Positions 26,540-37,361 are shown, counted from the stretch's first letter. The stretch is 64,000 nt of DNA from Adiantum capillus-veneris (GCA_014529385.2 CM043944.1:67297395-67361394); one strand, 5' to 3'. The notes: generated by a model from the sequence alone, not told the origin. Numbers and translations are program-made.

Positions 26540-27270
26540 ATATATGTCGTCTTCTTGTTACCCATCTTTACTAGGTTGTCATGTATATACGCAACATAAT
26601 TGATTATCTTTGGGGTGCCTTTCGTCATTGCCCAAGTGAATGTCGTGGCAATTGCACCTGGCGGCATTCTGTACTTCTGTGGCCTCTTCGTACACATGTG
26701 GAAGTATTTGTTGTACAACTGGCTCATGATTGCCACCCTTGGGTTTGCAATATCTTCAAAGGTGTAGTTTCCTTTCTTCTCATTGTACACCTTGACCTCA
26801 TCCCTTCTTTTAGTTACACTATCCCCCTTGTTGGAGAGGTCTAGTGCATCTGCTACAACCTACTCAGTGATGATTATTTCTGTTTCTGGCCTTCCTTGTA
26901 GATCTGTTACTTTGGCCACTCCATCTTCTTTGATGGTTGTCACAAACTCCCAGGCCCTCTTTATGTCCACCCCTGCCAGTACTGCTTCAAAGTAGTTGTG
27001 GAGATCAATCTTCTCCAAGTACCCGGCCATATTGCTTCTTATGAACTCATTGAGTTCTCGTGGCAGTAGTGGTAGCTCGATGACATTGCCTGTAGTGTCT
27101 TTGAATACTCCTTGGTAGATCTTTAGGTCGTTGGACTCTAACAGATCTTCTTGGATCCATGTGCTGGTGGGCTTTAGTGTTCCTTTTGGTATGACGTAGG
27201 GCTCCACTTCTTCTAGGTAATCCTTGATGGTCATTCTTTTCTTCTTTGCCGGTGACTTCGCGGCTGCCAT
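26524..27270 (-). pseudogene. E1 protein, N-terminal domain (unknown)
   Basis: Starts at ATG 27270 (MAAAKSPAKKKRMTIKDYLE), 167 bp downstream of the last leader palindrome. One in-frame TAG at 26860 splits it. Segments include STWIQEDLLESNDLKIYQGV, LPLLPRELNEFIRSNMAGYL, AVLAGVDIKRAWEFVTTI and MSQLYNKYFHMCTKRPQKYR. I recognise no family. A plant-transposon accessory domain or a divergent gag are possible. Few lesions across 3.3 kb suggest a fairly recent element. Confidence 0.6.
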
Positions 27271-27436
27271 AGATCCTGTTGCACTCAGTAGTCCGACGTT
27301 AGCGCTTTTTCCATATTAGAGGAGAAATTGAGTTTTAACTATCCAAATGACTTGAAAATTTGAAAATAAACCTTAAAAGGAACTTGTGAAGCTGTGTATG
27401 TGCTCACAGTGCAAATCTGGCCAAAATTTTCCATTT

Positions 27437-28315
27437 AGACATCCTACGCGTAGGATGTCTTTTTCATCAGAATGGGTTGATACTTGACATGCTGGTAGTG
27501 CATGGCTCATTGAACATGGCTATGTGCCTGGATTTGGATTTGGATATCAAAAAGTGGATTTTTTGGCTGATTCAGGCTTTAGGTCACAAATTGGGTAGAA
27601 AGTCCATAATAGGTAGCAATTGATGTCCAAACGGGTTGAAAATTGGTATATGGGCTCATTGCACCATGGTATTGGCTCCCATGATGTCAGTTTTTTGCAC
27701 AGAAGGCCTAAATTATGCTGGAGACATCCTACGCGTAGGATGTCTATTTCATCAAAATGACATGAGATTTTTTCTGTGGGTAGTCCTTGGCCTATTGAAC
27801 ATGGCTATGCTCTTGGATTTGGATTTGGACAAGGATTGGTGCTTGTAAGAGCTTGTGTGGTGTTTTTGGGCTCTAAAAGTGTATTTTGAAGGTGTTGGGG
27901 GCCAAAAATGATTAGAATCGCTTCAAAATTGATATATGAGCTCTTGATGATGAGGTGATTGGATCTGTAATGAACAAACATCCTCTGCAAGCCCAAAAAG
28001 TCAAATAGACATCCTACGCGTAGGATGTCTACTTCACTAATTTTTGCTTCTGACCACACAAATTGCTTGTTAATGTGTTGGTGAATGTGTTGTGCAAGTT
28101 TCATGTGATTTGGACATGATTTGGTAGGTCTATGGCCCATTATTGCCTCTATGCCCTAACTTTGTGTTTTTTCAGGCATATGAGGTCAATTATGGTCCAA
28201 ATGTGATGAGACTTGGTGGATAGCATGTAAAGGTCATTCAGAAAATGTGTATGATGAAAAATGTTGGAGTCTGTGCCCAGAAATGCCCTTGAGACATCCT
28301 ACGCATAGGATGTCT
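27437..28315 (-). repeat. E1 leader array: palindrome every 285 bp
   Basis: A 24-bp palindrome (AGACATCCTACG followed by its reverse complement) occurs at 27437-27460, 27722-27745, 28007-28030 and 28292-28315. Starts are exactly 285 bp apart each time. The first three are perfect and the fourth has one mismatch. The DNA between copies aligns in phase (for example TTCATCA and CTTGGATTTGGATTTGGA after copies 1 and 2) but has diverged strongly, above all after copy 3. It lies just upstream of the E1 ATG. Confidence 0.92.
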
Positions 28316-28999
28316 CCTGATGATTTTTGCATGGATTGTGCTCCTAGTGCCTGCCCTTCGTCCCCCTGAGTCCCTTTTAAGCCTAATTTCAACAAAAAAG
28401 TCAAATGGATAGAGAATAACTCCCTGTGTGGACTTCAGAGCCTCCGAGCTGTTTTCTGACTTTTGGAGTGCTTTTTGGCGATGAAATTTCTTGATGTTGG
28501 TCTTCGTAGCTTCTCGACCCCTTGGGGATCCTTGCCGTATGGTTTTTGTCGACTTGGTTGTTGATGGTCTAGGAAAGCCGCTCGTGAAGTTTGGTGGCAA
28601 ACGGGCATGCGGTTTGGCCGCGAGAGCAATTTGACACTTTGTGTGTCTGATGCCGTTTCTGAAGTTTAGTGCCGCTTCGGGTCACTTTTTGGTTATGTGG
28701 GTCACATAGACTTGTCGTGCATGTCAAGATGCTCCTACCCATGAATTTTGGTAGCATTTGGTCGCCTTTTCGTTGATTTCCCATTTGGTGGCCTCTTGAG
28801 GGTTTCTAGGAATTAGGGTTTTTCCCGATGGTTTTCTACTGCCTTTGGTCATCCAAGACTGGTCTCCTAGGCTACCTGTTTTATTTCCTCTTGCGTTCTT
28901 TCCCTTCGATCTTTTGAGAATCTTCCTGATATGTTATCTTTTACACAATCCTCTTCTTTTAAAGCATCAAATAGTGAGTTTTACCTTTTATCCTGGGCA
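28316..28999 (-). other. Upstream part of the E1 leader; 5' LTR not found
   Basis: No coding sequence that I support; the 120-codon minus frame at 28238-28600 crosses a palindrome and has no domain. The expected 5' LTR copy of 22839-23770 is absent, so E1 is truncated where it meets the G1b fragment, near 28.85 kb. Confidence 0.45.
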
Positions 29000-29759
29000 T
29001 CAGGTTCTCTCTCGCTTTGTTTCCTGCTCGTTTCCTTCTATAGCGTTCCTGGCGTCTAGGGTGTTGATTAGCAAAATCATAAAACTTGATATTTTGGGTT
29101 TCCCTTCCACGCTCACTTGAGGTGTCTGAACACTCATTATCTGCATCATCATAATGCTTACCATGTAGTAGGGTAGCACATCATAGCCATCCTTATCGCA
29201 AAATTTTGTTGTTGGACTATCTGTAATGGTACAGACATCCAATGTTGCTAGTATGTGTTCCCATTCTAGAGGATCCAAGGCATCTTCAGGGAAAGGTTCC
29301 AGAATATACTCCTTGTCCTCAATTACTCTTTTTAAGAGGCATTCCTCTCTTCTTAAGCTTCCACAATGTGAAGCTCTGCACATCCATAGCTCTTTTTGTT
29401 TCCCTAACCATGTTGGGAGTTCTGATCCTGCTACTGTAGCTGAATCAAACTCTTCCACATGTGTTTGGTTCACATCTTTGTAACTATGGTCTTTCAGGTG
29501 TATTTTAGTTGTTGTCTCGCCATGTCTGAGGTATATGTGGTCATAACCCCAATCTTGGACCATCTTCAATTGTCGCATGAATGGTCATCCCAAGATGATC
29601 TCAGAATTGTTCTTTTTGTCGAAATCAACTATTGCAAATGTATGCTCATACTCGATTCCGTACAAAGTGACAATCACTTTTTCTAATAGTCCTAGAGGCT
29701 TCTCCATGAACCCATCTGCCAATTGCAATTTCATTCTGGTAGCTCTCAAAGCTGGTTTT
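29000..29759 (-). pseudogene. G1b: gypsy protease fragment
   Basis: The C-terminal half of a retropepsin and the segment after it, related to G1 at 40856-41536. Shared motifs are RMKLQLADG, EKPLG, IEYEHTFAIVDF, IILG followed by PFM, and QLKMVQDWGYD. An in-frame TGA follows IILG, where G1 has Arg. The N-terminal half with the catalytic Asp is missing because the copia element begins at 29760. The tail (YILEPFPEDALDPLEWEH) matches the same position in G1. Confidence 0.72.
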
Positions 29760-29902
29760 TGTTGGAGCTATATATGGCTCACTCTACTGAACTTGGTCTC
29801 ACCTATATATTTGTATCTTGTCCTCAATATGAATCAGTCTTTGGGAGCGTATATGGTGTGTCTCTTGTCTCGTCTCTCTCTCTTTCTCTCTACATCTCAA
29901 CA
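29760..29902 (+). repeat. Copia 5' LTR (143 bp)
   Basis: TGTTGGAGCTATATATGG to ...TACATCTCAACA, with CCTATATATTTG as the likely TATA region. The first ~115 bp recur at 35103-35219. Confidence 0.9.
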
Positions 29903-29914
29903 TGGTATCAGAGT
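29903..29914 (+). other. Copia primer-binding site
   Basis: TGGTATCAGAGT directly abuts the LTR end and matches initiator Met-tRNA with one change at the last base. Confidence 0.88.
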
Positions 29915-30669
29915 GGTAACGATCACACGCCGATTCAATTCATGGTGACAACAGTATGTGTATGCGATTCGCATGTAAGATTCAAAATTGTTACAAATTT
30001 TATTTTTGAGCGTTGATTCTTGTTAACTGTGGTTGTTTTGTGTTAAGAAGAATATGATTAGTGTTTTATGTGGCATTTATTTCTAATCAATCTAATCGTT
30101 GATTACGTTTTCTTGTTAATGACACCCTGAACTTCATCTCAAATTTTCTTGCTGTTCTGCTCAAAATTTGGAGAAATGGGAAAAGCACAATGGAGTGTAG
30201 CGCAATGGCACTTTTCATCCAAAACATGTTCGTCTCCTCGAGCTCTTCGATTTGAGTTCTAGGTTTGCGTCAATTGGAGTTCACAGCAGAAAGTTATGCT
30301 GTTTTTACTGCAATAGAGCTTGACGCAGCTTTCTTTGTCCTACTTCTTCGTGAAGCGTCCGCGATTGTTTTTCTTATTTTGGCGTTAACTTTTTTGAGAA
30401 GATTTAGCTTTTTGATATTCATATTGTGGCCGTCAATCTTGCGTCTCATGCCACTCTATTTTGAGGACTCATTTATTATTAACGTCTCCTTTACCCTGCC
30501 TTTTTTGGGTGACGTCTCTCACATCTTTGGACGTTCCTTGAGCATCCTTCTTACGTTTATCGTTGACAAAACACAGTACTCATATCTCTCTCATTCTCAA
30601 TTGCGGCCTTCACCATATATGGTGTGCAGATTCTGCGATCTTATCTTATACGTCTTCTCGCAACAAGAT
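29915..30669 (+). other. Copia leader, non-coding
   Basis: About 755 bp between the primer site and gag. Part of it is open in the gag frame, but nothing resembles a known domain. Confidence 0.6.
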
Positions 30670-31534
30670 ATGGCTATGAATATTCTCGTCAATGGCTTTC
30701 CTTCTGGCCAGCGTTCTGTTCCTCCTTTCCAAGGTCAAGGATTTCCAGGCTGGAAAGCAAAGATGTTGTTAATTCTTGAAGGCGATGAACTCTCCAATGT
30801 TGTTCTTGGAAATCGTGTTTGTCCGCCTCAGCCTGTTGATACGGATAATGATAACTGCTTATCACTGAAGGACCTATATTTGAAGATTGGAATGTTGCCT
30901 ATACGGATTGGCAACAACGTGATAAAGCAGCTCGTCGGTATATTCTTTCTGATCTTATTGATTCCCTTTTGCTTGATATGTATGAACTACCTACTTCCCA
31001 CGACGTATGGAAGTACCTTATTGCAAACTTTCAGAAGAAATCTGTTACAGAAATAATTTATTTGAGAGGGTTGCTTAACAAGTTACAATATGAAGTTGGT
31101 ACTGCCATGACGGGACATATTGAATCTTTCAAATCTATTATTAATCAACTTGGTGCTGCCGGTGATCTGTTCCACAAAAGCAACTGATTACACTTCTCCT
31201 TGATACGGTGAAGGACTCTTCTTATGATAACATTGTTACTATTCTCTCTAATAAAGATGGTCTTGATTTCGACCAAGCTTGCATGTCTTTAATTGAATAC
31301 TCTCAACGTCAAGAACGTCGGAATGCTGGTCACGATACAGCTATGATTTCACAAGAGGAGACTGAGTCACAACAGATGGAACGTGCTTTTTATGCTCGAA
31401 GGCGTCCATTTCAACGAGGAAACCGCAGAGGTGGCCGTCGCGGTAATATTTTCTCTCGTCTCCAATTTCCTAATAAGCAATGTTCTTACTGCAATAGAAA
31501 TGGCCATACTGAAGATGATTGTTGGGCACGTTAA
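30670..31534 (+). pseudogene. Copia gag with CCHC knuckle
   Basis: Starts at MAMNILVNGFPSGQRS (ATG 30670). The copia gag order is visible: FQGQGFPGWKAKMLLILEGD, then WQQRDKAARRYILSDLID in the next frame, YELPTSHDVWKYLIANFQKK, and after a second shift QLITLLLDTVKDSSYDNIVT. A zinc knuckle CSYCNRNGHTEDDC ends just before a TAA at 31532. A second, degenerate knuckle (CEYCGRSDHPTHMC) follows that stop. Gag would form the particle and bind RNA. The two frameshifts (about 30880 and 31180) disable it. Confidence 0.88.
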
Positions 31535-32000
31535 TATGATGAAGAACACAATATTACCACAAAACAACCACGTTTATCTAGAGACTCTTCTTCTTCTTCT
31601 TGTGAATATTGTGGACGATCTGATCATCCCACTCATATGTGCTATAAGCGTCAATTTGACACATAGCGGAATAGAGCATATGCTACTGAACATCGAAACA
31701 ACATTGTACCAGAAACAAGCTGCGTCCTATGTTCAGCTGCTCCAGACAGAATACTTCATGTACGTGATGGATCACTTTTTATTGTTGATTCTGGTGCTAC
31801 AGAAAATATGACATATCAGTCTAAGTGGCTCCATAACTATCATCCACTGCCAGTTCAACGTGTTGTTTATCTTGCTGATGATACTACTTGTCAAGTAAAG
31901 GGTATTGGAGACTTATATCTTGGTACCTTATCTTCTTCCACTCGAATTTTGCGAGCACTATTACATGTACCAGATCTTCAACGTAATCTTCTTTCAGTTG
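31535..32000 (+). pseudogene. Copia protease
   Basis: Same frame as the end of gag after the stop at 31532, with another stop at 31664 (TAG). The catalytic motif is intact: LFIVDSGATENMTYQSKWL. The flap and C-terminal region continue as VYLADDTTCQVKGIGDL and LRALLHVPDLQRNLLSV, typical of copia retropepsins, leading straight into the integrase without a break. Confidence 0.88.
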
Positions 32001-33049
32001 CTAGACTTGTTGATCTTGGTCTGTTTGTTGGATTTGATCATACCAAATGCCGAATTGAGAAAGATGGACAGACTATAGCCACTGCTCCTCGAAACGGTAA
32101 TTTGTTTGAACTCTCTCTCAACGATGCTGTAGCAAATATTGTCACTGCTCCAGGTGATCATGATTGCAAAGTATGGCATCACCGTTTTGTTCATGCTAAT
32201 TTCTCAAAACTCCTTGATCTTCAACATCGTGATCTTGTTCATGGCATGGATCTTAAAGCCCATCCCCATATGGGAATTTGTGAATTTTGTGCTCTTGGGA
32301 AACACAATCGTAAACCCTTTCCTCTTTCAAATACAACTCATTCTCATGACATATTGGATCTTGTTCATACTGATATATGTGAACCTCTACCTTCTTCGAG
32401 ATCACAATATTGCTACTTCATTACTTTCATTGATGATTTCTCAAGGTATACGACTGTATTTCTACTTAGACAAAAATCTGAAGCCTTATCTGTTTTCAAA
32501 CAATTCCAAAAGGGTGCGGAACTTCAAACTGGTCGTCGCCTTAAGAAGCTTCGTAGTGACAATGGAGGTGAATATGTTTCTCGAGAGTTTGTGAGTTACT
32601 GTGCTGACAATGGAATTCATCATGAACACACTATTCCATATTCGCCTCAATAGAATGGTGTTGCTGAACGAAAGAATCGCACTATTCTCAATGCTGTAAG
32701 ATGTATGCTGATTCATTCTGGCTTATCTCGTGTTTTCTGGGCTGAAGCTACTTTGAAAGCAACATTTATTCAGAATCATCTTCCTACTACTGCACCCTCT
32801 AGTAAGATACCCATCACAGCATGGACAGGTGACATTCCTTCTGTATCTCATTTTCGAACCTTTGGATGTATTGCTTATATTCATGTTCCCAAAGAAACAC
32901 GAACAAAGCTTGATGCTCCTAGTCTTAAAGTTATTTTTATTGGATATTCTGACACTTCCAAAGGCTACAAATTCTATGACCCTTCCTCCAAGAAAGTAAT
33001 TGTGAATCGTGATGCTACTTTTAACGAACAGCTTATGGGAGGCTCATGA
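32001..33049 (+). pseudogene. Copia integrase
   Basis: Zinc-binding domain (GAG_pre-integrase) with WHHRFVHANF and ICEFCALGKH, then the rve core. The three acidic residues are in VHTDICEPLP, LRSDNGGEYV and NGVAERKNRT. A TAG at 32651 replaces the residue between SPQ and NGV, five residues before the catalytic Glu, and a TGA at 33047 follows LMGGS. The downstream TFGCIAYIHVPKETRTKLD is the usual copia region after the core. Confidence 0.92.
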
Positions 33050-33052
33050 TCC

Positions 33053-34336
33053 ATGGATGATTCTGATGATACTAAATCATTGCTTCAGGTTTTTCCATTT
33101 CTTTCAGAAGATGAAACTCTTCCTATAGAGCAACTTTCCTCTTCACAACCATCCATTCCAAATGTTTCCAATGATGATATTGATATTTTTGTTGATCTGC
33201 CTATTGATTTTGAACATGGTTCATGTCATGTTTATGATGACAATATTGTTGATAATGCTTTTTCTACTTCTAAAGATCCCGTTACTTATGATGAAGCTAT
33301 CTCTTCACCACAAAAGGATCAATGGAAAGAGGCTATGGAAGCAGAGTACGATTCTCTTATCTGTAAAGGTACATGGATACTAACTGAATTACCTCCTGGT
33401 CATACATCTATTAAATGTAAGTGGGTGTATAAGACAAAAGTAAAAGCAGATGGATCTTTTGACAAGTTCAAGGCGCGTTTAGTTGCAAAAGGTTACTCCC
33501 AAGTAGCTGGTGTTGATTATCAAGAGACTTTTTCACCAGTTGTTCGCATTACAAGTGTTCGAGTTTTATTGGCATTTGCTGTTCAATTTGATTTAGAAGC
33601 TCATCAAATGGATGTGCGAACTGCTTTTCTTAATGGTGACTTGGAAGAGGAAATTTATATGGAACAACCAGAAGGGTTTGTTATTCCAGGTAAAGAATAC
33701 CTTGTTGCTCAACTCCATAAGGCACTATATGGTCTCAAACAAGCTTCGCGAGCCTGGTATACAAAATTTGATCTTTTTCTCACCTCTAAAGGATTCATAT
33801 CTTGCTCGTCAGACCCCAACTTATACATAAAATGCCAAGGTAGCAGTTTTGTGATTCTTGCTCTTTATGTGGATGATACCATCCTTGTTTCCAATGATTT
33901 GGGATTTCTTCAGCAAGTGAAAAAGTTATTGTCTTCTGCATTCGATATGGTGGATCTTGGAGAGATTCACTCTTGTCTTAGCATTCAAATCCAACAGAAC
34001 CGTACAAAAGGTATTTTATTCCTTCGACGGTCAAAGTTTATTGCAGATACTATTCAAAAATTTGGTATGGAATCTGCACATTCAGCCAACACACCTTGTC
34101 TTGCGAGCTCTACGAAGAATACTTCTTACAATGGCGGTCAACTTGTCACAAATCAACCTTATGCTAACTTGATTGGATGTCTTCAGTTTGTTAGCATGAA
34201 CACTCGTCCTGATATTGTGTTTGCTGCTAACTATCTTGGAAAACATCTTGCATGTCCTTCTCTTAAGCATTGGTCTGCTGCAAAGCGTGTATTGAAATAC
34301 TTGAAAGGAACTACAGATTTTGGTTTAGTCTATTGA
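33053..34336 (+). pseudogene. Copia reverse transcriptase
   Basis: An intact 427-codon segment with the RVT_2 domain. Motifs in order: WKEAMEAEYDSLICKGTW, CKWVYKTKVKADGS, RLVAKGYSQVAGVDYQETFS, MDVRTAFLNGDLEEEIYMEQ, LHKALYGLKQASRAWY, and the catalytic YVDD (33866-33877). It ends in GLVY before a TGA at 34334. RT copies element RNA into DNA. This domain alone looks undamaged. Confidence 0.94.
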
Positions 34337-34855
34337 CTACAACTCACATCGGATTCTATGCAATCTCTTTCTCTTTTGGGTTACACAGATGCAGACTGAG
34401 CAAGCTCACATTTATCTATGCGATCTACTAGTGGAAATTGCTTCTTTATAAATGGTTGTCTTGTTTCTTGGACCAGCAAGAAACAACATCGTGTTGCAAC
34501 TTCTACGACTGAGTCAGAATATGTCGTGGCATCACTTGCAGCTCGTGAGTTGATTTGGCTTCGACAAATGCTGGTTGATATTGGTCACTCTCCTCTTTCT
34601 AGCACACCCTTGCGGTGTGACAACCAAAGTGCTATTAGTCTTGCAAAAGACTATGTTCAACATAATAAGTCAAAGCACATTGCTGTCCATTATCATTATG
34701 TCAGGTATGAAGTACGCAAAGGAACCATTATGGTTGAACACTGTCCAAGTGACCAGATGATTGCAGACATTTTGACCAAAGGCCTCAATGAGTCACGTTT
34801 CATCCTCTTGCGCTCGGAGCTTGGAGTTGCTTCGGCCTCACTCTTTCTAGATTAG
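34337..34855 (+). pseudogene. Copia RNase H
   Basis: In frame with RT after the stop at 34334. It shows LLGYTDAD, where the next residue, expected Trp, is TGA (34397). Then STSGNCFFINGCLVSWTSKK, TTESEYVVASLAARELIWLR, LRCDNQSAISLAKD and the C-terminal DILTKGL. It ends at a natural TAG at 34853, about 250 bp before the 3' LTR. Confidence 0.92.
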
Positions 34856-35090
34856 CTTCTTTTCTATTGTAATAGCTTTGTACATATGACATTGTAATCT
34901 TTTAGGTACCATGCACTATGCACACTCCACATTTGCACCTTGTGATATCTAAGTCACTTGAATATTTGTACATAGATGCACAATTCACTTTCACATCATC
35001 ACCGCTGGTTCATATTTCACATTGTATAGGGGCTTGGGTTTTTCCCTTGAACTCCCCAAGGGTTTTTTCATCCAAAGCTAGAGACCTTTG

Positions 35091-35102
35091 TTTGAGTGGG
35101 GG
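35091..35102 (+). other. Copia polypurine tract
   Basis: TTTGAGTGGGGG immediately before the TG of the 3' LTR, standard for plant copia elements. Confidence 0.85.
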
Positions 35103-35219
35103 TGTTGGAGATATGGCTCACTCTACTGAACTTGGTCTCACCTATATATTTGTATCTTGTCCTCAATATGAATCAGTCTTTGGGAGCATATATGGTGTGT
35201 CTCTTATCTCTTCTCTCAT
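35103..35219 (+). repeat. Copia 3' LTR, truncated
   Basis: TGTTGGAGATATGGCTCAC onward matches the 5' LTR for about 115 bp, then stops before the CT-rich end and terminal CA. The truncation joins the remains of G3c. Confidence 0.88.
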
Positions 35220-35417
35220 ACCCACAAAGATACTTTGTTACATCCTTTTTAAACTGGTCCATTTTCTTCACCACATATTGAAGCGCTTTGGTTGAGGAAA
35301 GCTCGCTCCTTTTTGCAGCTTGCTAATGCTGCATAAACAATGCAAAAGCTTGAAACATTTGCATTGTGAGTGGATCAAACCGAACCCCCTATTGCTTGAA
35401 ACAGTTGCATTGTGACA
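35220..35417 (-). repeat. Start of the G3c 3' LTR
   Basis: On the minus strand it begins TGTCACAATGCAACTG right after a polypurine tract (TAGAGGGGCTGGA). Only about 200 bp remain. It contains two copies of a TTGCATTGTG-type motif near the tip. Confidence 0.5.
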
Positions 35418-35515
35418 TCCAGCCCCTCTAAACCTTCACATCCTCGAAAATCTACCACACATATTGTTTTGAGGTTTAGTCTTCATTTAAGTCCACATAC
35501 ATGTCGATTTCATCA

Positions 35516-36181
35516 TTATTTCAACGTAATGTAAAGCATCATCGTCTTGTCCTTCATCCACATCCATGCCATTTTTAGCAAAGCCCTCATTCTAACTTTC
35601 TTGTGAATAAAAGAGATCTGTATCATCTCTTCTTTGAATAACTTGATTCTTTTCCCTGTGATGGGAATCTTTATTTTTGTCCCATCTAATTCATGCAAGG
35701 TGTAAGTCGCATTCCCATGTACATGTTGAACCACATAAGGACCAAACCATCTCTTTGAAAGCTTTCTTATTGTTGAATGTTGGTTTTCAAGACTACTGTC
35801 ATACACCAACACCCAATCACCTTCCTCAATAGCTTTAGGTCTAAGCCTACCCCTCGTATCAAATCTATCCTTATTCTTTAACCTTGCATCTTTCAATCGT
35901 GCTAATGCAATCCCAATATCTTGGGGCCTTCTTTCTAACTGTTGTATGCGCAAAGCAAGAAGGTCTTCCCTACTCATTCCATCTTCCCAAGGCAATACAT
36001 TCCATGTGGGAATTACATCCTCAATTGTCATTATAGGTTTTTAACCATACATCAACTCAAAAGGCATAAACTGAGCTATGAGTTGTACGATCAGTCCTTA
36101 AAGCATAAGGCAATAACCTAGGCCACTCTCCCATTTTACCTTTGCAGGCCTAATCCAAAGCTTTAATAATAGGAGGATTTC
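35516..36181 (-). pseudogene. G3c integrase C-terminal part
   Basis: Well preserved from DVIPTWNVLPWEDGMSREDL, through LERRPQDIGIALARLK and WVLVYDSSLENQHSTIRKLS, to the GPY/F module RWFGPYVVQHVHGNATYTL, then KIPITGKRIKLF and an acidic/basic tail. It aligns closely with the G3a part at 17.98-18.69 kb, which is how both were recognised as one family. A stop lies near 36.04 kb. Confidence 0.85.
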
Positions 36182-36667
36182 CACGCTCTGATTTACAATT
36201 TCCCTCAGTATTATATGTAGTAGGGAGAGCAAGTTTAATGCCCAACCTAGAGAAATACTGCCTTGCTTTGTCAACATCCAACTCACCCCTGTCCGTTGTT
36301 ACTTTCCCAACACAGCCATAACAGCTAATTACATCATCCAAGAGGAACTTACATATCCCTTTTGTGCTTTTTGTTCTTAGAGCACAAACTTCAACTTGGT
36401 TGGTTAAGTCTTCTTATGCAAGCACTATGTATTTCCTTTTCCATAAGCCCAATGGAATTGTAACAAGATCTACTACCCACTTATAGTGCATGGACAATGG
36501 GTAAGTATAGTGCAACCCATTACGATGACGTACATTTGAATACATTTGACAGGTTCACAAGACTCCACAAAGTGACACACATCTTTATACATACCTTTCC
36601 ACCAATATCTCTCTTTCATTTTAGTAAAGGTGTCCCATACGCCTCTATGTCCAGCATAAAGACTCTC
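36100..36667 (-). pseudogene. G3c integrase catalytic core
   Basis: Zinc-binding segment HESLYAGHRGVWDTFTKMKE then CHFVESCEP, followed after a frameshift by WVVDLVTIPLGLWKRKYIV, TTDRGELDVDKARQYFSRLG and TTYNTEGNCKSERGNPPIIK. The first core Asp (VVDLV), the second (TTDRGEL) and the Glu (KSERG) are all visible, though the frame has stops. This core is absent from G3a. Confidence 0.82.
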
Positions 36668-36837
36668 ATGAAACCTTTTTATAAGCTCATTTTATTGAGC
36701 TATATATACTATCTCTATATATAGCACCCTGGTCCCCTTGCATACGATGGTGTCGTCTCTCTCTCTTCTCGTCTACCTGCACTCTCTCCCTCCGATTCAA
36801 CATGGTATCAGAGCTTAGCTCAACAATTTTGAGCGTC
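36668..36837 (+). mobile_element. Copia-type LTR with primer site, inserted in the G3c integrase
   Basis: About 135 bp with CTATATATAGCACCC as a TATA region and ending GATTCAACA, then TGGTATCAGAGC (36803-36814) and only about 23 more bases. G3c integrase sequence is continuous on both sides (HESLYAG at the left, MPLRVVNDKD at the right). It resembles the short copia LTR at 29760 in length and composition. Confidence 0.7.
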
Positions 36838-37361
36838 CTTATCATTCACGACTCTCAACGGCATTCCATTTCTTTGTTTCGGATGCTTCCATAAGTACCC
36901 ATCTTTCAAAAAGTATCCATAGACCTTTCTCTGTATTCTTTTGAACTCTTGATCAATCCACCCTTCTTGCCTTGTCGAAGTGCTCAGATAGCATCCAATG
37001 AGCAACCAACCACCTTGATGTAGGTCCTCTGTAAATGACTCAAGTGTATTTGATAAGCAAACATGATCACCCTTGGCATGAGAGATACTATAGAACTATG
37101 TGCCTACATTATCGCCCTCGACAACCATGCCTTCTTCATTTCATACCTTGCTCTTGAAAGAATATCCGCAACTGGATTATCTTTCCCTGCAATATTCTTA
37201 AATTATAGATTCAAGGACTTTATGTAGGCAATCCATCTCAACATAGCAATTTCTGGAGTTGAGCAGCTTGTGATCATGTCAAGAAGGGGTAGACAATCAA
37301 TCTCCATTATTACATTTGGTCCTATCAATACTCTTTGTCACATTTCAAAGTTGTGTCCGCG
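36838..37361 (-). pseudogene. G3c RNase H end and integrase N-terminus
   Basis: Minus-strand remnants: the RNase H end with ALKCDKEY-like and IAGKDNPVADILS motifs, then YGYFLKDGYLWKHPKQRNGM and PLRVVNDKD leading into the integrase. It stops at 37361 exactly where the G1 LTR begins, at the point matching about 18870 in G3a. G1 therefore interrupts this G3 copy. Confidence 0.72.

Larger units (their letters stand above)
29760..35219 (+). mobile_element. Ty1/copia retrotransposon, nearly complete, inactive
   Basis: Layout: 143-bp 5' LTR, initiator-Met primer site, about 755-bp leader, gag, protease, integrase, RT and RNase H in copia order, polypurine tract, then a 3' LTR that lacks its last ~25 bp. 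The LTRs differ at only a few positions, so insertion was fairly recent. Inactivating lesions are frameshifts near 30.88 and 31.18 kb and stops at 31532, 31664, 32651, 33047, 34334 and 34397. It sits at the broken edge of the G1b protease fragment. Confidence 0.93.

Noticed and set aside
27437-28315. CRISPR array
   Set aside because: Repeats are perfect palindromes 285 bp apart with related DNA between them in a plant retroelement. CRISPR spacers are short and unique.
28238-28600. 120-codon minus-strand frame
   Set aside because: Crosses a leader palindrome and lies in the E1 leader upstream of the real ATG. No motif.
30265-30669. N-terminal extension of copia gag
   Set aside because: The frame is open upstream of ATG 30670 but the sequence has no gag-like feature, and copia leaders are normally non-coding.
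35220-35417. Minus-strand peptide ALQYVVKKMDQFKKDVTKYL
   Set aside because: It looks protein-like, but the stretch follows a polypurine tract and starts TGTCACAATG, so it is better explained as the G3c LTR tip.
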